Part shown: piece by piece, positions 39,201 to 53,771 of the stretch
How positions within the stretch are numbered: position 1 is the stretch's first letter
Layout of the letters: each line of letters opens with the position of its first letter
Assembly: GCA_008508345.1 (NCBI GenBank)
Contig: QNGE01002427.1
Location: 45,574 to 109,573 of the forward strand
Source: Paragonimus westermani
Taxonomy: Eukaryota; Platyhelminthes; Trematoda; Plagiorchiida; Troglotrematidae
Reading direction: 5' to 3'
DNA: 64,000 nt
Position numbers and translations under genes: made by a program
Notes under the pieces: model-generated
What the model saw: only the letters and a program-made list of their open reading frames with translations
Told to the model about the DNA's origin: nothing
Databases searched by the model: none

Positions 39201-42200
39201 TGTTCGAGTCAGTTTTTAACTGTTTTTAAGGTATGTCAGAACAGTACTGAGATTAACCTTTTCTACGCATGCTTGTGTTGAGACGTCCATAAAACAAGTG
39301 ACTGGAATTTGAGAGATAAACGGTTTATTTTTAACTTTGATATACTAACAGAGAGATTTTTCTCGTTCACTCAGACCGCTACTCAAGGACGGTATTAGAA
39401 ATGAAGGAATTATCACCTATGTGAATGGTCATCAAGACGACCAATTTCGAACGAAGAAACTCGAGGAACTACAGGTCGTTATAGTTGTCAGGCTAATTCG
39501 AAATCTAGTACATTGTTGCTGTTGACGCAGCCGCTTAACTACAAGTATACATCTCGTACGTCAGTTTGACCTGTAGCAGAACAATTTCAGTAGATATAAT
39601 TATGATTATATCAGATCCATTGGAATAGCGGCCTTACCAAGTTAAGGTATGAAATCTGTAGTCGAGATGCCAGTTATGGTAAGTGTGGAAATGCAGTCTG
39701 TCTGCATGTGGGTACTTAGATTTATGGTGGTTGGGCAGCTGGTGATGTTTTCAAGAGAAACAATAGCATAAGAATGGTCTGAACATTATAGGAGATCTCG
39801 TGGGAGTGGAGTTTAGTGCATGAACAATTTTTTACACTACCTTGCTTGGGCAAGGAGCAGAAAAATTAAAATAACCGATATTGTGTACCTCGGCAAAAGA
39901 GTCTTTATGCTGTACCAGTGAACACAAACAGAAAAGACACTTTGTTCTCAAATCACTCTGTGCAATTACGGTCTATGTTGAAGTTTTACGATAGAACACT
40001 GATCTTGGGAAGTACTTCACTTGATTCCCCAACCACGCCAATAACAAGGTACCGATTGGTCATTCATGAAGTGATACTGAGTATACAGTGGTAAGTAACA
40101 GTTGGTTACTATGCACTCCTTGCTGTTCTGCAGTGCGCTCTTTCTCCTGATTTAAATAAATCTTGGATGAAGTTGTGGAAACAGTGCAATAGAAGGTTGT
40201 TTATTCAAAGTTTTGGAAGTGTTCTTGTCGCCCCTTGCATCCACAGATCTCAGTCTGCTGCAGCTTTGCTCGCATTTCATGCAAGTCAGAAGCTTCCATT
40301 TTGTGAACAGGATCTATATCGTAACAAGAGAGGATGCTAGAATCGTACATCAAAAGGAACCTGTACTCAGCCAGTTACAAATGTAAAGAATGTTTGCAAG
40401 TCAGGTGCCCATATCCGTATCTCCTGACACAAATGATTGCCGATATAAATTAACCTATCTGTTTGTAATATTTTTCTCATCTTTCTGTCTGCTTCGTTTT
40501 CAGAGTCAACTTTGATCCGAAGTGCAAACAACACAACCACACTTTCAGAAGTGTACAAAGATTAGTCTCATCAGTTTTTTATCTGAAGCACCGGGAAGAA
40601 ACGTGATTGACGCGTGACAACGAATCCACAGCGAGAAATCCGACCTAATTTAAACAAGAACAAGTGTGGCGCAACTTACTGACAAACAGAAAAAATCAGA
40701 ACAGACGTCTGGGTGGCAATTTTTTGTAAAGGGAACAACATTGATAGTTGTAGCAGTTGGTCGATGTTTCGGACCGACTGGCGCCGATCGATCGCAGCTC
40801 GGTTTATAGCAGCCTATGTGTGAGTTCGGATCAGCTAAATCTTCATCATTCAGAAAACTGTTCCAGTCCAATCTCATTACAATAATTGCTGCGACAGGTT
40901 AGACTCTTTCATGAGAATCTTGTCTGCTAAAAACTGTGGCTGGTGGACATGAATAAATATGAAGTCTACGAACAATTGCAACTGATTTTTAGTTTGCCTA
41001 ACAACAGCCCGTGAAGGTTGTGAGCGCTTGATCAAATGAATTGTGGTTTCTCAGCTGGTGAACTGGAATAAACCCAGACATATTGATGCAAATTTGGCGA
41101 AAATACACAAGAATGCGTTAAGGTTATCACTGTTCATTGCAATAATTTGTGTGGCATAATATACTGTCTCAACACGTGATTCTTTAAACTAAGCACTTTT
41201 ACACACGTATGATTGTACCGCGCTAAAAAACGTGTTAATTACAGTTATGAACATTCAGACGCAAGCACCGACGTAACCTGTCCATCAGTGTCTACCAATA
41301 TACGGAGTAATCCAAGTTCTGCGTGTTATCCATTGTTGGACTAGGCAAAACATTGCTTGTCGCGTGGTTGGAGATAATCACATAAAAATTTTTGAGACTG
41401 TGAGGGACAATATTTAAGGTTAAGTGCACACAAGTCAATCCTCCAGTACGAAACCTGATGTACACACCAACGAGAATATGGTTTGATACGAGTAATTTTG
41501 AAATCCTCAGTGGATGTAAGCACATGTATGCACACATAAAACAACCTGGTTTTCAAACTTGGCGCATCTGTCTCATCGCTTGTCGGATAAAATGATCAGA
41601 CGAACGCGCTTGAGATATGACTGAACCTGGTAGATTAACATGTGGTGTTATCAGACGGTTTGATATATGTCCATCTAGCTTACGTGGCCTGAACTTGATC
41701 AATCTGTAAACTTTGATCTATGCAAACGGATGAGTTTGTTCTTCTCTAATTTCCACTCGAAAAGCAGTTGTGTACATTCGAGGTATACTACAGGTAAGGT
41801 GCAACACGATTACACACCAGCCAAACAGTGAAAGAATCGACGTGAGTTTATTTTACTGAAAATGTTAATATCACGCATCTCGCTTTTAGATTTGTTTTGC
41901 TACTCACGACTGATTGGTTTCAATTTATTCACCTATCTCATTCCAGTAACTCAAGGTAAACGACGCAGAACAATTCATCTGTGCTAACTAAGGGCTATTA
42001 TAAACTATTAAAGGATCACGTTCTACTCCATGAAGATATCACGTCGTACTTTTAGTCTCAGTTAACAGACAACTAATTTCATTATCTGAAAGAATTGCTA
42101 ACCCCAGATATGCGAGTAAAACTGCTTCGTGAACACCTTGCCTGTTGTCACTAACTGAACAGTATTGTGGCTTGAGTTGTCTGTTTTGAACGGATGGTCA

Positions 42201-44295
42201 CATGCTAATAACCCGCTGTGATATCGACTGTTTACCGGAACGGTAGTTCGTGGGGTAGCAGCGGAGTTACACGTGCATCAAGCGTCCCATGTCACTCGGT
42301 CATCGTTTAAGTATTCGGGAATATTGTCATGTCAAAATATGCATGTGTTTCTAATAACCATTGATGCCTTCATATATGTCGGACAAATTAGCTTTATGTA
42401 GCTGTCTGACGTCTTACACTGTTTTCCCACATCAAATGTTAGGACTCAACCTCTGCATGACTCCCATTTTTTTACAGAGTTCTTCGAGGATTTTAAAAGA
42501 ATATCCCAAGGCCTTACAACAATTCATAGATCCTAGCTGATACAGCGGCACTACAAGCTCATATTTCGGAAATGTCATATTATTGCTACTTTTAAAATAG
42601 GTAATGACTACACCGACAAAATCCTTCACAAATACATTCTTCAATCCCTCACTTGTTTCTCTCGTTGCTCAGTCCTGTATCACCATCTATAGGTAAGCTC
42701 CTGTATGATTGTACACAAGCATATAATTCTTCATTTACCACACCCGAATGCTTGTCAACTCTGTATCTCGTTCTCCAGAAGTCAATGAAGTGACGCAATG
42801 TATAACAGCATTTATTTGCTACTCTGATTGTTCAGCATCGAATTCGTAATCTTGTAGTTGCGGTTTCTGTTTTAAACATTCCAACCTGTACTGTGTGATG
42901 GTACTGGTAACTGAAATTCAACTTCTCCGTATGAATAAACCAACTCACTGGTCTAAACTCTGTTGTCCAATAAATCATGTTGTCATGTTGCAGTCAAACG
43001 ATGCCATTAGTTATTATATTACACTCCGTACTTTGGAAATCGATAGGACGGACCCATCTGGGGGCCTCGCTGTTGGCAGAGCAACCCTGTACGCGTTGCT
43101 ATTCAGTGTAGATCATTAAGTCAAATGATGGTGAAGCCATTAGTACACTGAGTCTAAACAGTTTCTACTGCCTTCAGAAGTGTGGATGCACCATCTAAAA
43201 CGTCTTAGGCAGAATGCGTAAAATAAACTTTTATCGATTGTCGTAATATTCAATCAGTACGCAGAAATGTTATGATCATTTTCTAATTCATATCAACGCT
43301 AACATAACATGTCTTGCTTTACCCGATAATTCATCAGCTAAGATTCAGGGGAGAAAATCGTCATCTGTTTGCATGATTCACTGCGTAGAACGATCATGTC
43401 TTAAAAACCAGATGAACTGGCCAGGGTGCACATGAAGCTCTTCGATCTGGTCGCAATTACTAAGCTGTTAGCTGAGACCAAACCATAATCAGGTTGAACT
43501 TTTCTCACTACCACAGGGATGATCAGATAGAAGCAAAATATTTCAGCCCGCACGCATTTTGGACGTTAAAAGTCGTGGCCGTTTTTGACCGCAACAAATC
43601 TGCTACGAGTGACTGTGTGTGTTCACCCATAACTGTTCCTGCGGTCATTCTGGTGCAAGCGTTCAGCCCATACTCTCCTAAAGAGTACAGTCTATTAGAA
43701 GAAGAATATAGGCACTGTTTGGTGCTCTTATGGCTATGTTAACACGACTACGGTACTAGCTATCTTAAGTGTACAAATGCATTTTTCAAAATGACATTTT
43801 TCTTCCTTGATTTGGTTCTCTCGATCGGTCCCATGTGACCATCATCTTTCACAACCGCCGTTAAGTATGGTAAGTTTATTTTATACGCTACACTCTTTAT
43901 GGAAGCTGCTGGCTTTTTGGTGCGTGATGCTATCACATCCGTATCTGCAAACCCACCCCCACATTGGCGAACCTAACGTGTGATATACTAAACACCCTAG
44001 GTTAGTTCTGTTCATTAATATAGAAATCAAGTTGTTTATGCCAATGAGGAAGTGGATATATATATCACTCAGGATGTTCGGTGAAAATCTACCATCCTGC
44101 TCATTAACATATGAAGCTGGTTTTGAACAGCATGACTCAAGTCGGCATGACTTTTGAAGTGCAACAGCGACTCACTTCCTGTGCACCATTTGGTAACAGC
44201 AGGACTTAAAGGACATTTCTGAAAGCTGGAAACAATGGTGGTTTTTCGTAGTTCGGGTTGAGGGTTCAGATATTGGGATATTTGTCGGGCTTTGA

Positions 44296-44351
44296 ATTTA
44301 GTCTGCAGACATTTTGTCACCAAACGAGGGTGACATCGTCAGTGCGTAAAT
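44296..44351 (-). ncRNA. PLE-type hammerhead motif, nearly intact
   Basis: On the minus strand helix I pairs ATTTA (44351-44347 reads ATTTA) with TAAAT (44300-44296) and GCA with TGC, with a loop between them. The CTGACGA box follows, then helix II GTCACC with GGTGAC (six perfect pairs, CTCGTTT loop). After helix II it reads AAAATGTC where the consensus from the two copies would be GAAACGTC. Both differences are G-to-A or C-to-T changes at what would have been CpG sites. The cleavage triplet GTC is present. This copy has probably lost activity through the first change. Confidence 0.8.
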
Positions 44352-44904
44352 ACTTCAGCGTACAGGTTTGAACGTGGGATTTGCCGAAGTAAGCTGTGTG
44401 CCTTTACATATACACCGGGGTGGGTTGAGCCCCTGACTGGAATTCTGACTGGTCATCTTCTGTTGTTTTGACTTTGTGGTTGAATTATCATTGGTTGCTT
44501 TATGTTGCTTTGGTACTTTGATCTGGCACCCGGTTGGTTATTTCTTGAACCTGTGATCTGGAGCATGATTGACTGCTTTCTGTCGCGGTTGAACTTTTAC
44601 TCCGGATCTGATTGGTTGGTTCTTGCTCTTTGCCTGGGTGGGTCATTTCTTTTGGAATTCGAATTGACTGATCATCCTTTGTGCTGTTCTGAACACCGGT
44701 CCGATCCTTTCGTTCATCGACGTTCGAGCTTGATGGCGTTTACACCTGCTCAAATTCTTGGTTCGTATTGGTTCGTAGATATTGTCCAGCTAGACGTGTT
44801 TGTTCATAGATCCGGCTGGTGAGTGCCAAGCATCGAGAAGTTCTCTTGCATGCCTAGTGTTTGTTTGAGTAAGGACTTCTGCTTTGTTCATGTTGAAGTT
44901 GCGT

Positions 44905-45273
44905 TCAGTTTGATCCTCGTGGACGGAAATTAAAAAAATTGGTCTTGATCATCGTGGTGACCAGTTCGTGTTCATGAATTCGTGTTGAAAAATTCCGTCC
45001 GGTTTGACTGACATAATGTTGCCCGCAGTTATTGCATTGGATTTTGTACGTAACGTTTTTTCTATCGAAAGATTTAGATTGTTCTTCTGTTTTCTGTAGT
45101 AGTGTTCGTAATTTTGCTGTTGACTTATGCGCTATCGTGATACCTTGTGGTCTCAAAAGTCTTGCGATCAGCTTTGTAAGGTTATGATACATGACACTGA
45201 AATTCGTTTCTTTGATGACTACCGCAGCGCGATATTCCCTAATCTCAGCGTGACTACCTCCACATGATATCAA
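44905..45273 (-). pseudogene. PLE GIY-YIG endonuclease fragment
   Basis: A 122-codon open frame. It contains LIARLLRPQGITIAHKSTA, a stretch typical of the region between the RT and endonuclease of PLEs, then VTYKIQCNNCGQHYVSQTG with a CxxC pair and NFSTRIHEHE. The family pattern is YxIxCxxCxxxYIGxTxR...RxxEH. Here YIG reads YVS, so the catalytic region is altered, while the Cys pair, Arg and Glu-His remain. The frame lacks the RT domain and is a dead fragment. Confidence 0.85.
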
Positions 45274-48200
45274 TTTACCTCAAAGATTAACGACGGACAA
45301 CGGGTTCATAAAAACCTATAATGTAAATCAAGGTCAGACGGTATATTTCATTGCAAAATAATCGCTGTTTTCCTCTGATGTTTTTAACCTCACGGTCATC
45401 AACGAAAAAAGTTATTTCTGTTAATTTATATATCTTGCTTATAACTGAGAACATAGAGTAGACCACTAAGGGATACAACTATTGCCAGTTAGATAAGAAA
45501 AAGCTGTCATGCCCTCAAATTTTTCAGCTGATGTCCTTTCATGTAATTTAATACTGGCCAGTGAAGATTACAACAGTATACATCAATGGGATTATTTTGT
45601 CACCTTCTTTTTAATCCTATGTCAAGTCGGGTTCTAATCAAGTCACCTGTTCTGGTCGCATCCACAATGCGGAAACAGAATCGATTTGTCAATGGAGAAA
45701 TATTTCGGTACCTATCATCTTGACCCTCCTCAGATGACATAATGTGGATCAAAATATATAAAAAGGAGTATTGAAATCGCTTGTAATGTGTAACACTCGA
45801 ACATAAAAGAGTTAGTTGGACCTCGGTAAACGTTTCACGTCTTGCTCCAAGTTTTTTAAACTAACCCTGATTGTTTCGTTGTTTTACATTCGTTTTTTTC
45901 TTTGCTTTATGTGAGGGAATAATATTGACAAAAGTACATAGAGGCGACAAAACCCTCCAAGTTTTGAAGGAACGCTCTAAAGTGAGATGGTCTAAAACAT
46001 GTGTTGTATCCTGATGTGTCATTCAAAAAGCGGTCTTACACAACTTTATCCACTATAGCCATAACATTGGTCTGTGAGAAGCTCAGTGTTACATACGGCG
46101 AGTTTATCAAAATGTTTGGGCAGCACATTAAGTTCATGCACAAATCTGAGAAATAGTAAAACATCAATTTGTTGGATCTGATATTGATGGGCGTTCTCCC
46201 GAAGGTTACGATACAATGACTACTGGATGGTACCGGCTTTTACAATATGCCTTTTTATTCTGACCGCTGGTAAAATTTCGTATTAAATCTAGCAATTTCG
46301 TCATAGCTCACAATTCATCTGTTAAGGTTCTTTAATCCTAAACACAACGACCACAAGCTGCGTTGGCTGTACTCACTACAGAAGTGTTATGCAAGCCTTA
46401 AAACAGTTAATAATACACAGTGTATTAACTCTGAAAAGAAATTAACACGCTCGAAATCCACAACAGGTGGTTTTTATCTATTAACTGTCAGTCTTTGTAA
46501 AGGAACTAAGCTGACCAACCGGAACAGAAAGCGAAGACAACAAACACAAAACCTGACCAGAATTAGTTGTATCCTATTAGGTGAATTAAAAGGAAATCCC
46601 CTCGGCCGTTGCCATGACTAAGTCAGTTGGATTGGTTAACACTTAGAATATGACCGAAAGCTCTAAAGGGACAACTGATATACTGCATCTAACCTCACCA
46701 TAAAAACAGTCACTTATGTTAACGGCTGTTCTCAGTCATTCTTATCTGGTCCTTTGAGTACACAGGGTTTGTGCAAAGTACAGTTTCATTAAAAAACAAG
46801 TCAAATGGGTCAATGAAAACCACTAGAATTGTTACAAATATTATCCTCTACCTAAAACGTTCCATTTCAGTTAACTGGAGAGCACTGTAGGCAGAATGAT
46901 GAAGTAGCAGTGAGTTCATTTCTATACTGTGCTCACGGACGTATATTCACGACCAAAGTATTGATAACTTTCATCTCTATAGGTGCCATGCGGATGAAAT
47001 ATTTTGCCTGATGAACGGTGACAACCAGACTTATTTGACTGACTCTAACCTTTTGCATCCCACAGTTAATTTCTTCAACGAAGCAGCATCAACCAAAAGT
47101 GCCAATTCTATATGCTGCTATGAGTCGTCGAACTGATGGATCAATTCGAAGGTCAACACATATACTGTCTCAACATTATTTCGCTGAAGTACAGGTGCAG
47201 CTTGTGTTGCTGTCTAAAATGTACAGAACAAAAGATTTGCAGGCCGACTGTGAAATAGAATAAAATTAAGCGGGTTCAAGATCCAATGAGTCAAAATGGA
47301 TATGAACGGCAATTCTTTGAAAGAAAAATGCAACCAAAAATTAACCACGGAATGGCCTAGCAGCGGACACCTAATCTGTTACCATTCTGTTACAAAGTGG
47401 TGAAGTTACCAATGAGGTTAAAACCTACTACAATCTCCATGCTATTGTGAATCCCTATCTTACAGCGCATATTCAGAAGAAAACTTCGCAAGAGATATTA
47501 GAATTTCAACGCTAGTGCTCCTCACCGAACTTATTCTGATTAACAGATAAGGTCACAGTAAGCCTTCCGATTCCCATACAAAATTTACCAAGTTCATTTT
47601 GCAGCTATCAGAGTGTGATTGTTATCACCTGCTGGATTCGTTGTCACCAGACTCTGGAACCCTTTCATGTTTTGCATGAAAACAGCTGTTACAAATCCTT
47701 CATCTCTGTTGGTCACTAATTCCAAAGCTATCTACAACCCAAGCGAGGGTGGTATCGACGAACTTATGTTTTGTACCAGGTACGTCTGACACTCTCAGGT
47801 ATTCCATAACAATTTTACCTTCCCTAAATAGACTGTGACACACCCTACATCGGTGATTTTTCGTGACCTGTTTGACTTTTTCTGATTTTCACTTATATTT
47901 TGCACATACCCTGTGTAATTGCAAGAGCCGAATGAGAGTTACCGAATGCGACTATTTGAATAACTGACGCTCTGTAAAACTTACGGGAAGACTACCTAAA
48001 CTTTGTTGGCACTCAAAATTTCGTAAGAAGTGCACTGTGAACACATCATTTATTTTGTGTATACTGGAACTGTGTCTCGAACTGAATCCAAATGTCGTCG
48101 CACTATATTTTCTTCTATTGTTGAACGCCAGACAGGAACTTCAAACCATTTATTAAAACCAGTCCTGAGGCAGTCTAATCACAATGAAATAAAAATCAAT

Positions 48201-51200
48201 CTTAATTTATTTTGTTTCGTCGTTTGTTCTGCGCGCTAGAACCAAGAGTGCTGATTTATGCCCTCTCGGACTCACACATAAGTTTCTGGTTTGTAATCGG
48301 TATGTCATAGGTGGTTGTAAAGAAAATGTTTCATGCTCAAGCTGAAAGATCACTAATTGAGCTTAACCAAACTTTGCCGGGGACAAATAAACCGCTGATA
48401 ATTCACCGAGAGTTCATAATCTACCTGATTAGCAACAATTTGAAATTACCGACAATAACCCGCCCACTCGTCAACAGATTTACTTGAAATAAAGCTTCTG
48501 CCATTTTTGTCAGTTACATGTCTACACCTTACAACTAGGATGGTGGAACTTGGTCAGTTGTATCTAGCCTTCTGAATCTGTGCGAACAAAATTTAAGCAA
48601 ACAAACCTTTCTATTGCTCACTGTCAAATATCCTCTCTTTTTAATCTCATCACTTTTCACCTGTTGTAGTTCTCGATGCAAGTGATCATGTTAAAGAATC
48701 ACCTGATTTACCTACCAACGGAAGACGAGCAGAAATAATGTCATTATCAACCTGTGTATTTTAGTTTAGTTTTACGTGGCCGCAAGCGAACAAATTTTGT
48801 GTAATTTTTCTGTAACATACAAATAAAATTGGTTACAATCAGCACTCACTCATGACCCATTTGCCTATGGACGAAATAATCAGTCTATTTAACGACTTCA
48901 TGTACGGTTGATTCAGTTGCTCACCTACAACCTCATTCGTCCACAACCTTATATATGTAGTGGCTGCAGTCTTACAGGTGTAGTACACGATACAGTAATA
49001 TTACTGAGGGCATGGAGACACTGATAAGACTCGAGGCTCAGAAGGATATGCATCAATTCAGTCGATCTTTCCAGAGTAGGTTGCAATGTTTGAGCTAAAT
49101 ATAGCATTTGAATATATTCAGTTTCACTTTCACCCCTTGGTAGTGTAGTATTTTCGAAATTGCGACGTCAGTTTTTTGTCTCGCACCAGATTCGATTTAG
49201 GGAACGTTTCTTGGAATTCACTGGAAAAACTTATTACGGAAGGAAGTCATGAGTTTGACGGTTTTGAGACATTTATACATCAGTATGAACCAATGATGTG
49301 TTTCTGTATTTGATAACAAGCGAGATGAAAATAAGGCTGTGAATGACGGTGACGTGATACCAATGTGTTTGTTGTGAATAGTGTTGATGAAGGTGACCGT
49401 GAGAAAGGCACTAATGATGAAGGTGAACTGAAGAATCGAACTTCTCCTACGTTACATCGTAGTCCACGTGATTTAAACAAACTCCACAGCAAATCACGTG
49501 GTCAACTTCTAAGCCTCCAAAACGGACTGTTTTGATTTTGCCACGTCCATTATCACTGTTCCGTCTGTTTTGGTCGAGAGTTTCACGACGCGATTATGAT
49601 TCACTGGATTTGCCCGACTTTCAACACAGAAGATGAGAAGACAGGTAACTTGCATTCCGTTAGTGAGCCAGTTGAATTCACGAAGTAAATATCGTCCGCA
49701 GGTTGGTTGAACCATTTGACATCGAAAGTAGTTTTGCATCCTATTCTCCAACATAGCCAGACATTTTACTCAACGTTTTTATTCTTATTGCTTCTTTTTG
49801 ATCTGAAATATTTGTTTCTTAGCATATACATCTCTGATCAACTCAACACACTGAAGTTAATGCTGACTCATATACTTCGTGAACGATGTTGATTGTGGCC
49901 AAACGGTAATGAAAGTTAGAGGAAGTAAGCAGCGTGAGACGTATCAAGTCAGTTCTTATGTTACTGGCTTAAACTGAATGTGTGTTGTTCCTAACTGGTC
50001 AATATGTCAAATTTCCGTTTTGACTACAAATATAACGCATTTATTCAAAAGTCTTCCAGCGAGTGCTTGATGGGAGAAAGAGCATCCTACTTGAAATTGT
50101 GAATTTTAAGTCATGTTAGCTGTGTATACTCAAGCAGGACACAGAGTATAATGAAGCATGAAGGTTGGTAAAATTTACAAATAGTTCAAAATTGATCGTG
50201 GCTGTTGCAATCCAACAAACATTCCGGACGAAATTTTTCGGAAAGAACGATTATTATCAAGTTATTTTGTTAGGACGTATCAGTAGTACATAGCCATGTC
50301 GTTGCCTATATAAGAATTCCAAATATCAGGCAAAATTATCGACCATTACATCATTGACTTCACATTAAGCACGACCGAACTATCGTTTGATAACGCTAGA
50401 CCACACTTGCTGTAAGTCATGCTCAGCCGAATCTCCCACCGTTAAACACTAGGATATAAATGTACTATTGAAGACCATAAAGGTTTGAAGTTAAATTTTT
50501 GGTCTGGTTTCAGTTAATACTTTTACTCCAGTTCTGTTTCACTCCGCGCATTTTGGAAACAATGTTAGTGAGTGGACATAACGTCATTATTGACATTTCT
50601 AACTCACTTTTGCAAACTTTCTCAGCATGTTTCTAATGTAGGTCAGACTTTTTGAGGCAGTATTCATCTCATCATCATCATCATCAATCATCATCATCAT
50701 CATCACAGGCAGCAATATTCGAATGCTCTTAGATTTCTTACGTTTGCTAACTAATCTTCTTTCACAAGTATGGGATTTGGTGACCATTCTGGTTATCAAA
50801 CGTGATTTATGTGGAAACCAAATTTTTTATATCACGTTCACCGGCATGAACAGTAGTTACCACTTGAGCAGTTGTCATTTGTGTCCGTTTGTTTATATCT
50901 CACGATTTGTGGATAATATATGCTATTCGGTTGAGCATCATTCAGATACCGTTAGAAAAAGTGCACAGAATTACTGAACTGAGGAGCGTCAGCTGTGAAC
51001 ACGGGTGAAATCATCATCGAAGTCAACGTCAATGAATAAGCAACGGGGTGTCATCTAACCTGTGTATCTGAACTACTATCTTTTTATAATTATGCGCCCA
51101 CACAATTTTTCGAAAAGTAAATAAAAAACGTTTCCGTGCCGTGGTGGATACATTATTTCATCGGAATGAATTGGAATCTGAAAACTTTGCCTGGGAGAGG

Positions 51201-53771
51201 GTGAAATACAAATGATTTACAAGAAGGATTCTCGAGATGTTTTTGTCACCCCACTCTACTTCTTTCAAACCCACTGGGTAACCATTGGAAGGTGTCATAG
51301 TCCATCGTTGATCCATCGTAAACTTGATAGCTTTGCGGAGGGGCCTACTGGAGTGTGCTGCTTGTGGCTAGTGTCAACTAAGTCGTACAGTGATATTTTT
51401 CTTGAAAACACACATTATTTATAGATGAAGATGCGTACGCTCGAATCCACTGAGGTTATTTTCAGGATTTATCCTAAAGAACCTAATAGCAGATAGGTGC
51501 AACGGTCTTCGGATCTAAGGGGAGCCCGAAATGAGTTTTACAAACAAAGCAGAAATACCTCAGTGGAAGTAGCATGTGAACTGACAAATTTATATGTTCT
51601 TAAATGTCTCAGTGGGCATGTTCCACAGATTTGTTCGTGCATACTGTGCCATGCATAGCAGTGGCCAGTTTTTATTCCTGACTTAGATCTATTTAGAATT
51701 TAGGATGGTAGGATGTATGGGAAATTTAATCGTGGTCAGCAGAAGAATAATTCTTGGATCATTTTAAACTAAGACCAAGTGATGTGTCTCGAACATCAAC
51801 CATTGTAGTCTTACGGTTAATCGGTAAATGGCTAATATCCTCGCCGGAAACTTCGTTATTTGAGAGGAAAGTGTGAGTAATCTGTTGGAACGATATCATT
51901 CGTGAACAATCATTGTAAGTCCCCACATGTAGCTCTAAAACAGTTTTCGTCCACTATTCGCTAAAAAGCATATCAAGTTTTTGGAATATTGAGATACAGT
52001 GCCTAGTCCTGGCAAAGTAACGTTGTAGGCAGCACATACACTCACCTATCACTTGCAGATATTTACATTTGAAGTCGCAACTACGGTCAATACGGTTGTG
52101 ATTAATGCGATACCAGTATCACCGTAGGTACACTTCAACTAAGTTGTTTCAGGCTTGGCTAATGCACGTGTGCTCTGGGGACTGGCGTTCATGTCAAACT
52201 GGATGATCTGTTTGTTAAAAGTTAAAGGTCTCACGGTATGGGATTATGAATAGTACAAGTTACGAAGACGTACTAAAACCTCCGAGTCTATTCTCGCCTG
52301 AACCTAACGGAGTAAGAGGAATCACAATGAAGTTTACAAAATAATCTGCTATCATGGCATTTCTTCTAGCCTGATCGCTGGCGGCTATATAGGGCTGAAG
52401 TTTAATGAGTCATAAATTCGCAGTCGAAAACTAAAACCAGGACTGGTTGTTCATTCTAATTTTTTCACCGAATGAACAAATAGTTTGTTGAAAAAAATCC
52501 ATGAAAAGATTGTGGAAGCCTCGGATATGGACTTATTCAAGCGGGAGCTAAAAATATCTTCCAGTGAACTCTTGTCCAATTTGTATTATTTAGATAGATG
52601 AGTTTGGTTTTTCTCCTTCAGGGAAACTGGATTTTGGGTCGAACTCTTCAGTCATACCCTCGACTTAAGCTTAGATTATCTGGTCCGTTGTGGGTTTTAC
52701 TCAGCGTTGCACTTAAGTGGGCATCAAAGGTGTTATCTGGGACGGTTAATACTGAAATAATGCTGCACACTTTGTTTTATTTAGCAAACTCTTCAATATA
52801 CTTTTAGTACCACCAAGTGTGTGCGAAACAGGCGGGAAAATGTACTGGGTTCCTGAAAAAATGCACATTTCACGGAGCAACCTACATCTGTAGGGACCAT
52901 CTACCGTGAGTACGCTATAATGATCCCAGCCTTGACTGTGCTTTTCCGTTTTTCTCTTCCAGAATCAGTTCTGCTGCTCATTTTTGAATGTTGCTAAATA
53001 TACACGAAAGTTCCAGCCATTTTTCTTCTGGCGCGCCTTCAAAAGCCGTCAAGTAAGTTGGAGCCCACCCCGCACCTGTTGTTCTTCTGTTGGTTGTTGC
53101 TAACGGCACCAGACTAAGCTGGAGCCAACTAATCGTATCTTTAGATACAATGAGTATACGATAGGTGGGAACAAATAATATAGCTCTAGAGACAGTGATA
53201 AAATGTAGGGTTTTTCCAGTCCCCACCACGCTGTTCAAATTGATGATCATTCGGACTACAACTTGATTTTGGGGAGGACGTTCTAAATATCAACTTTTCG
53301 AAAGTCGAGCGCAAGCCTTCGTTGATGCCTAAGGGTAACAAGTAGCATGCTACGACGGTGGCATGCTGTTCATCCCGAGCCATTTAGGGCCAATGTGGCC
53401 AAGTGCCGCCCATAAAGATCACCTAGAGTACTTACTGATGTAACAGTTGTTTTTATGTAGAAAACGTTCAAGCTACTTCTGACTGCTAATTCGAAAGCCA
53501 GTTGCAGCACATGTATATTTATTGCTTTAAAGATCGAAACTGAAGTTCGACATGTAGGGTGCAGTATTCAACGCACACAACGGCGATAATAGTATTCATG
53601 AACACTTACTGCAGTAAGTAGGCTAACGTGAACCAACGAAGGCATAATATTACAAAAAGCTCGTGAAATTTATTTGGTCTACACTAGCCAACGTGAGTTC
53701 TTGCAGAGTCCGTTGCCTCATCTTCGTCAACACGCGCCTTACGTGAGTTTGGGGTTAATCAGGGGTTTGAA
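45274..53771. other. Long stretch without recognisable genes
   Basis: About 8.5 kb of AT-rich sequence. No frame has a recognisable domain. The minus-strand frames at 52978-53383 are open for 65-90 codons but show no motif. The only clear low-complexity feature is the CAT repeat at 50663-50706. Confidence 0.5.
50663..50706 (+). repeat. (ATC)n microsatellite
   Basis: About 44 bases of ATC/CAT triplets with one phase shift in the middle. The following block, CACAGGCAGCAATA, resembles the block after the CAT run at 63898-63914 (ATAGACAGCAATA), so both may be tails of one repeat family. Confidence 0.85.

Larger units (their letters stand above)
27981..44059. other. Long stretch without recognisable genes
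   Basis: About 16 kb of AT-rich DNA. I examined the open frames of 60-115 codons on both strands; none shows a domain, a conserved motif or convincing exon borders except the weak candidate at 31923-32311. The second copy of the 8.8 kb repeat lies at 36020-36232. I found no tRNA, ribozyme or recognisable transposon coding sequence. Confidence 0.5.
44060..45273 (-). mobile_element. Second Penelope-like element, 5'-truncated
   Basis: A different PLE family from that at 26-27 kb. It retains only the C-terminal connector plus GIY-YIG region (44905-45273), then about 550 bases of hydrophilic or noncoding sequence, then a terminal segment with a hammerhead (44296-44351). Nothing upstream of 45273 resembles an RT. 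The terminal part matches the solo fragment at 21.5-21.7 kb, so both belong to one family. Confidence 0.8.

Noticed and set aside
44502..44822. 106-codon plus-strand frame with hydrophobic, membrane-like composition
   Set aside because: It is antisense to the 3' part of the second PLE; the minus strand there is hydrophilic PLE sequence and the plus frame has no motif.
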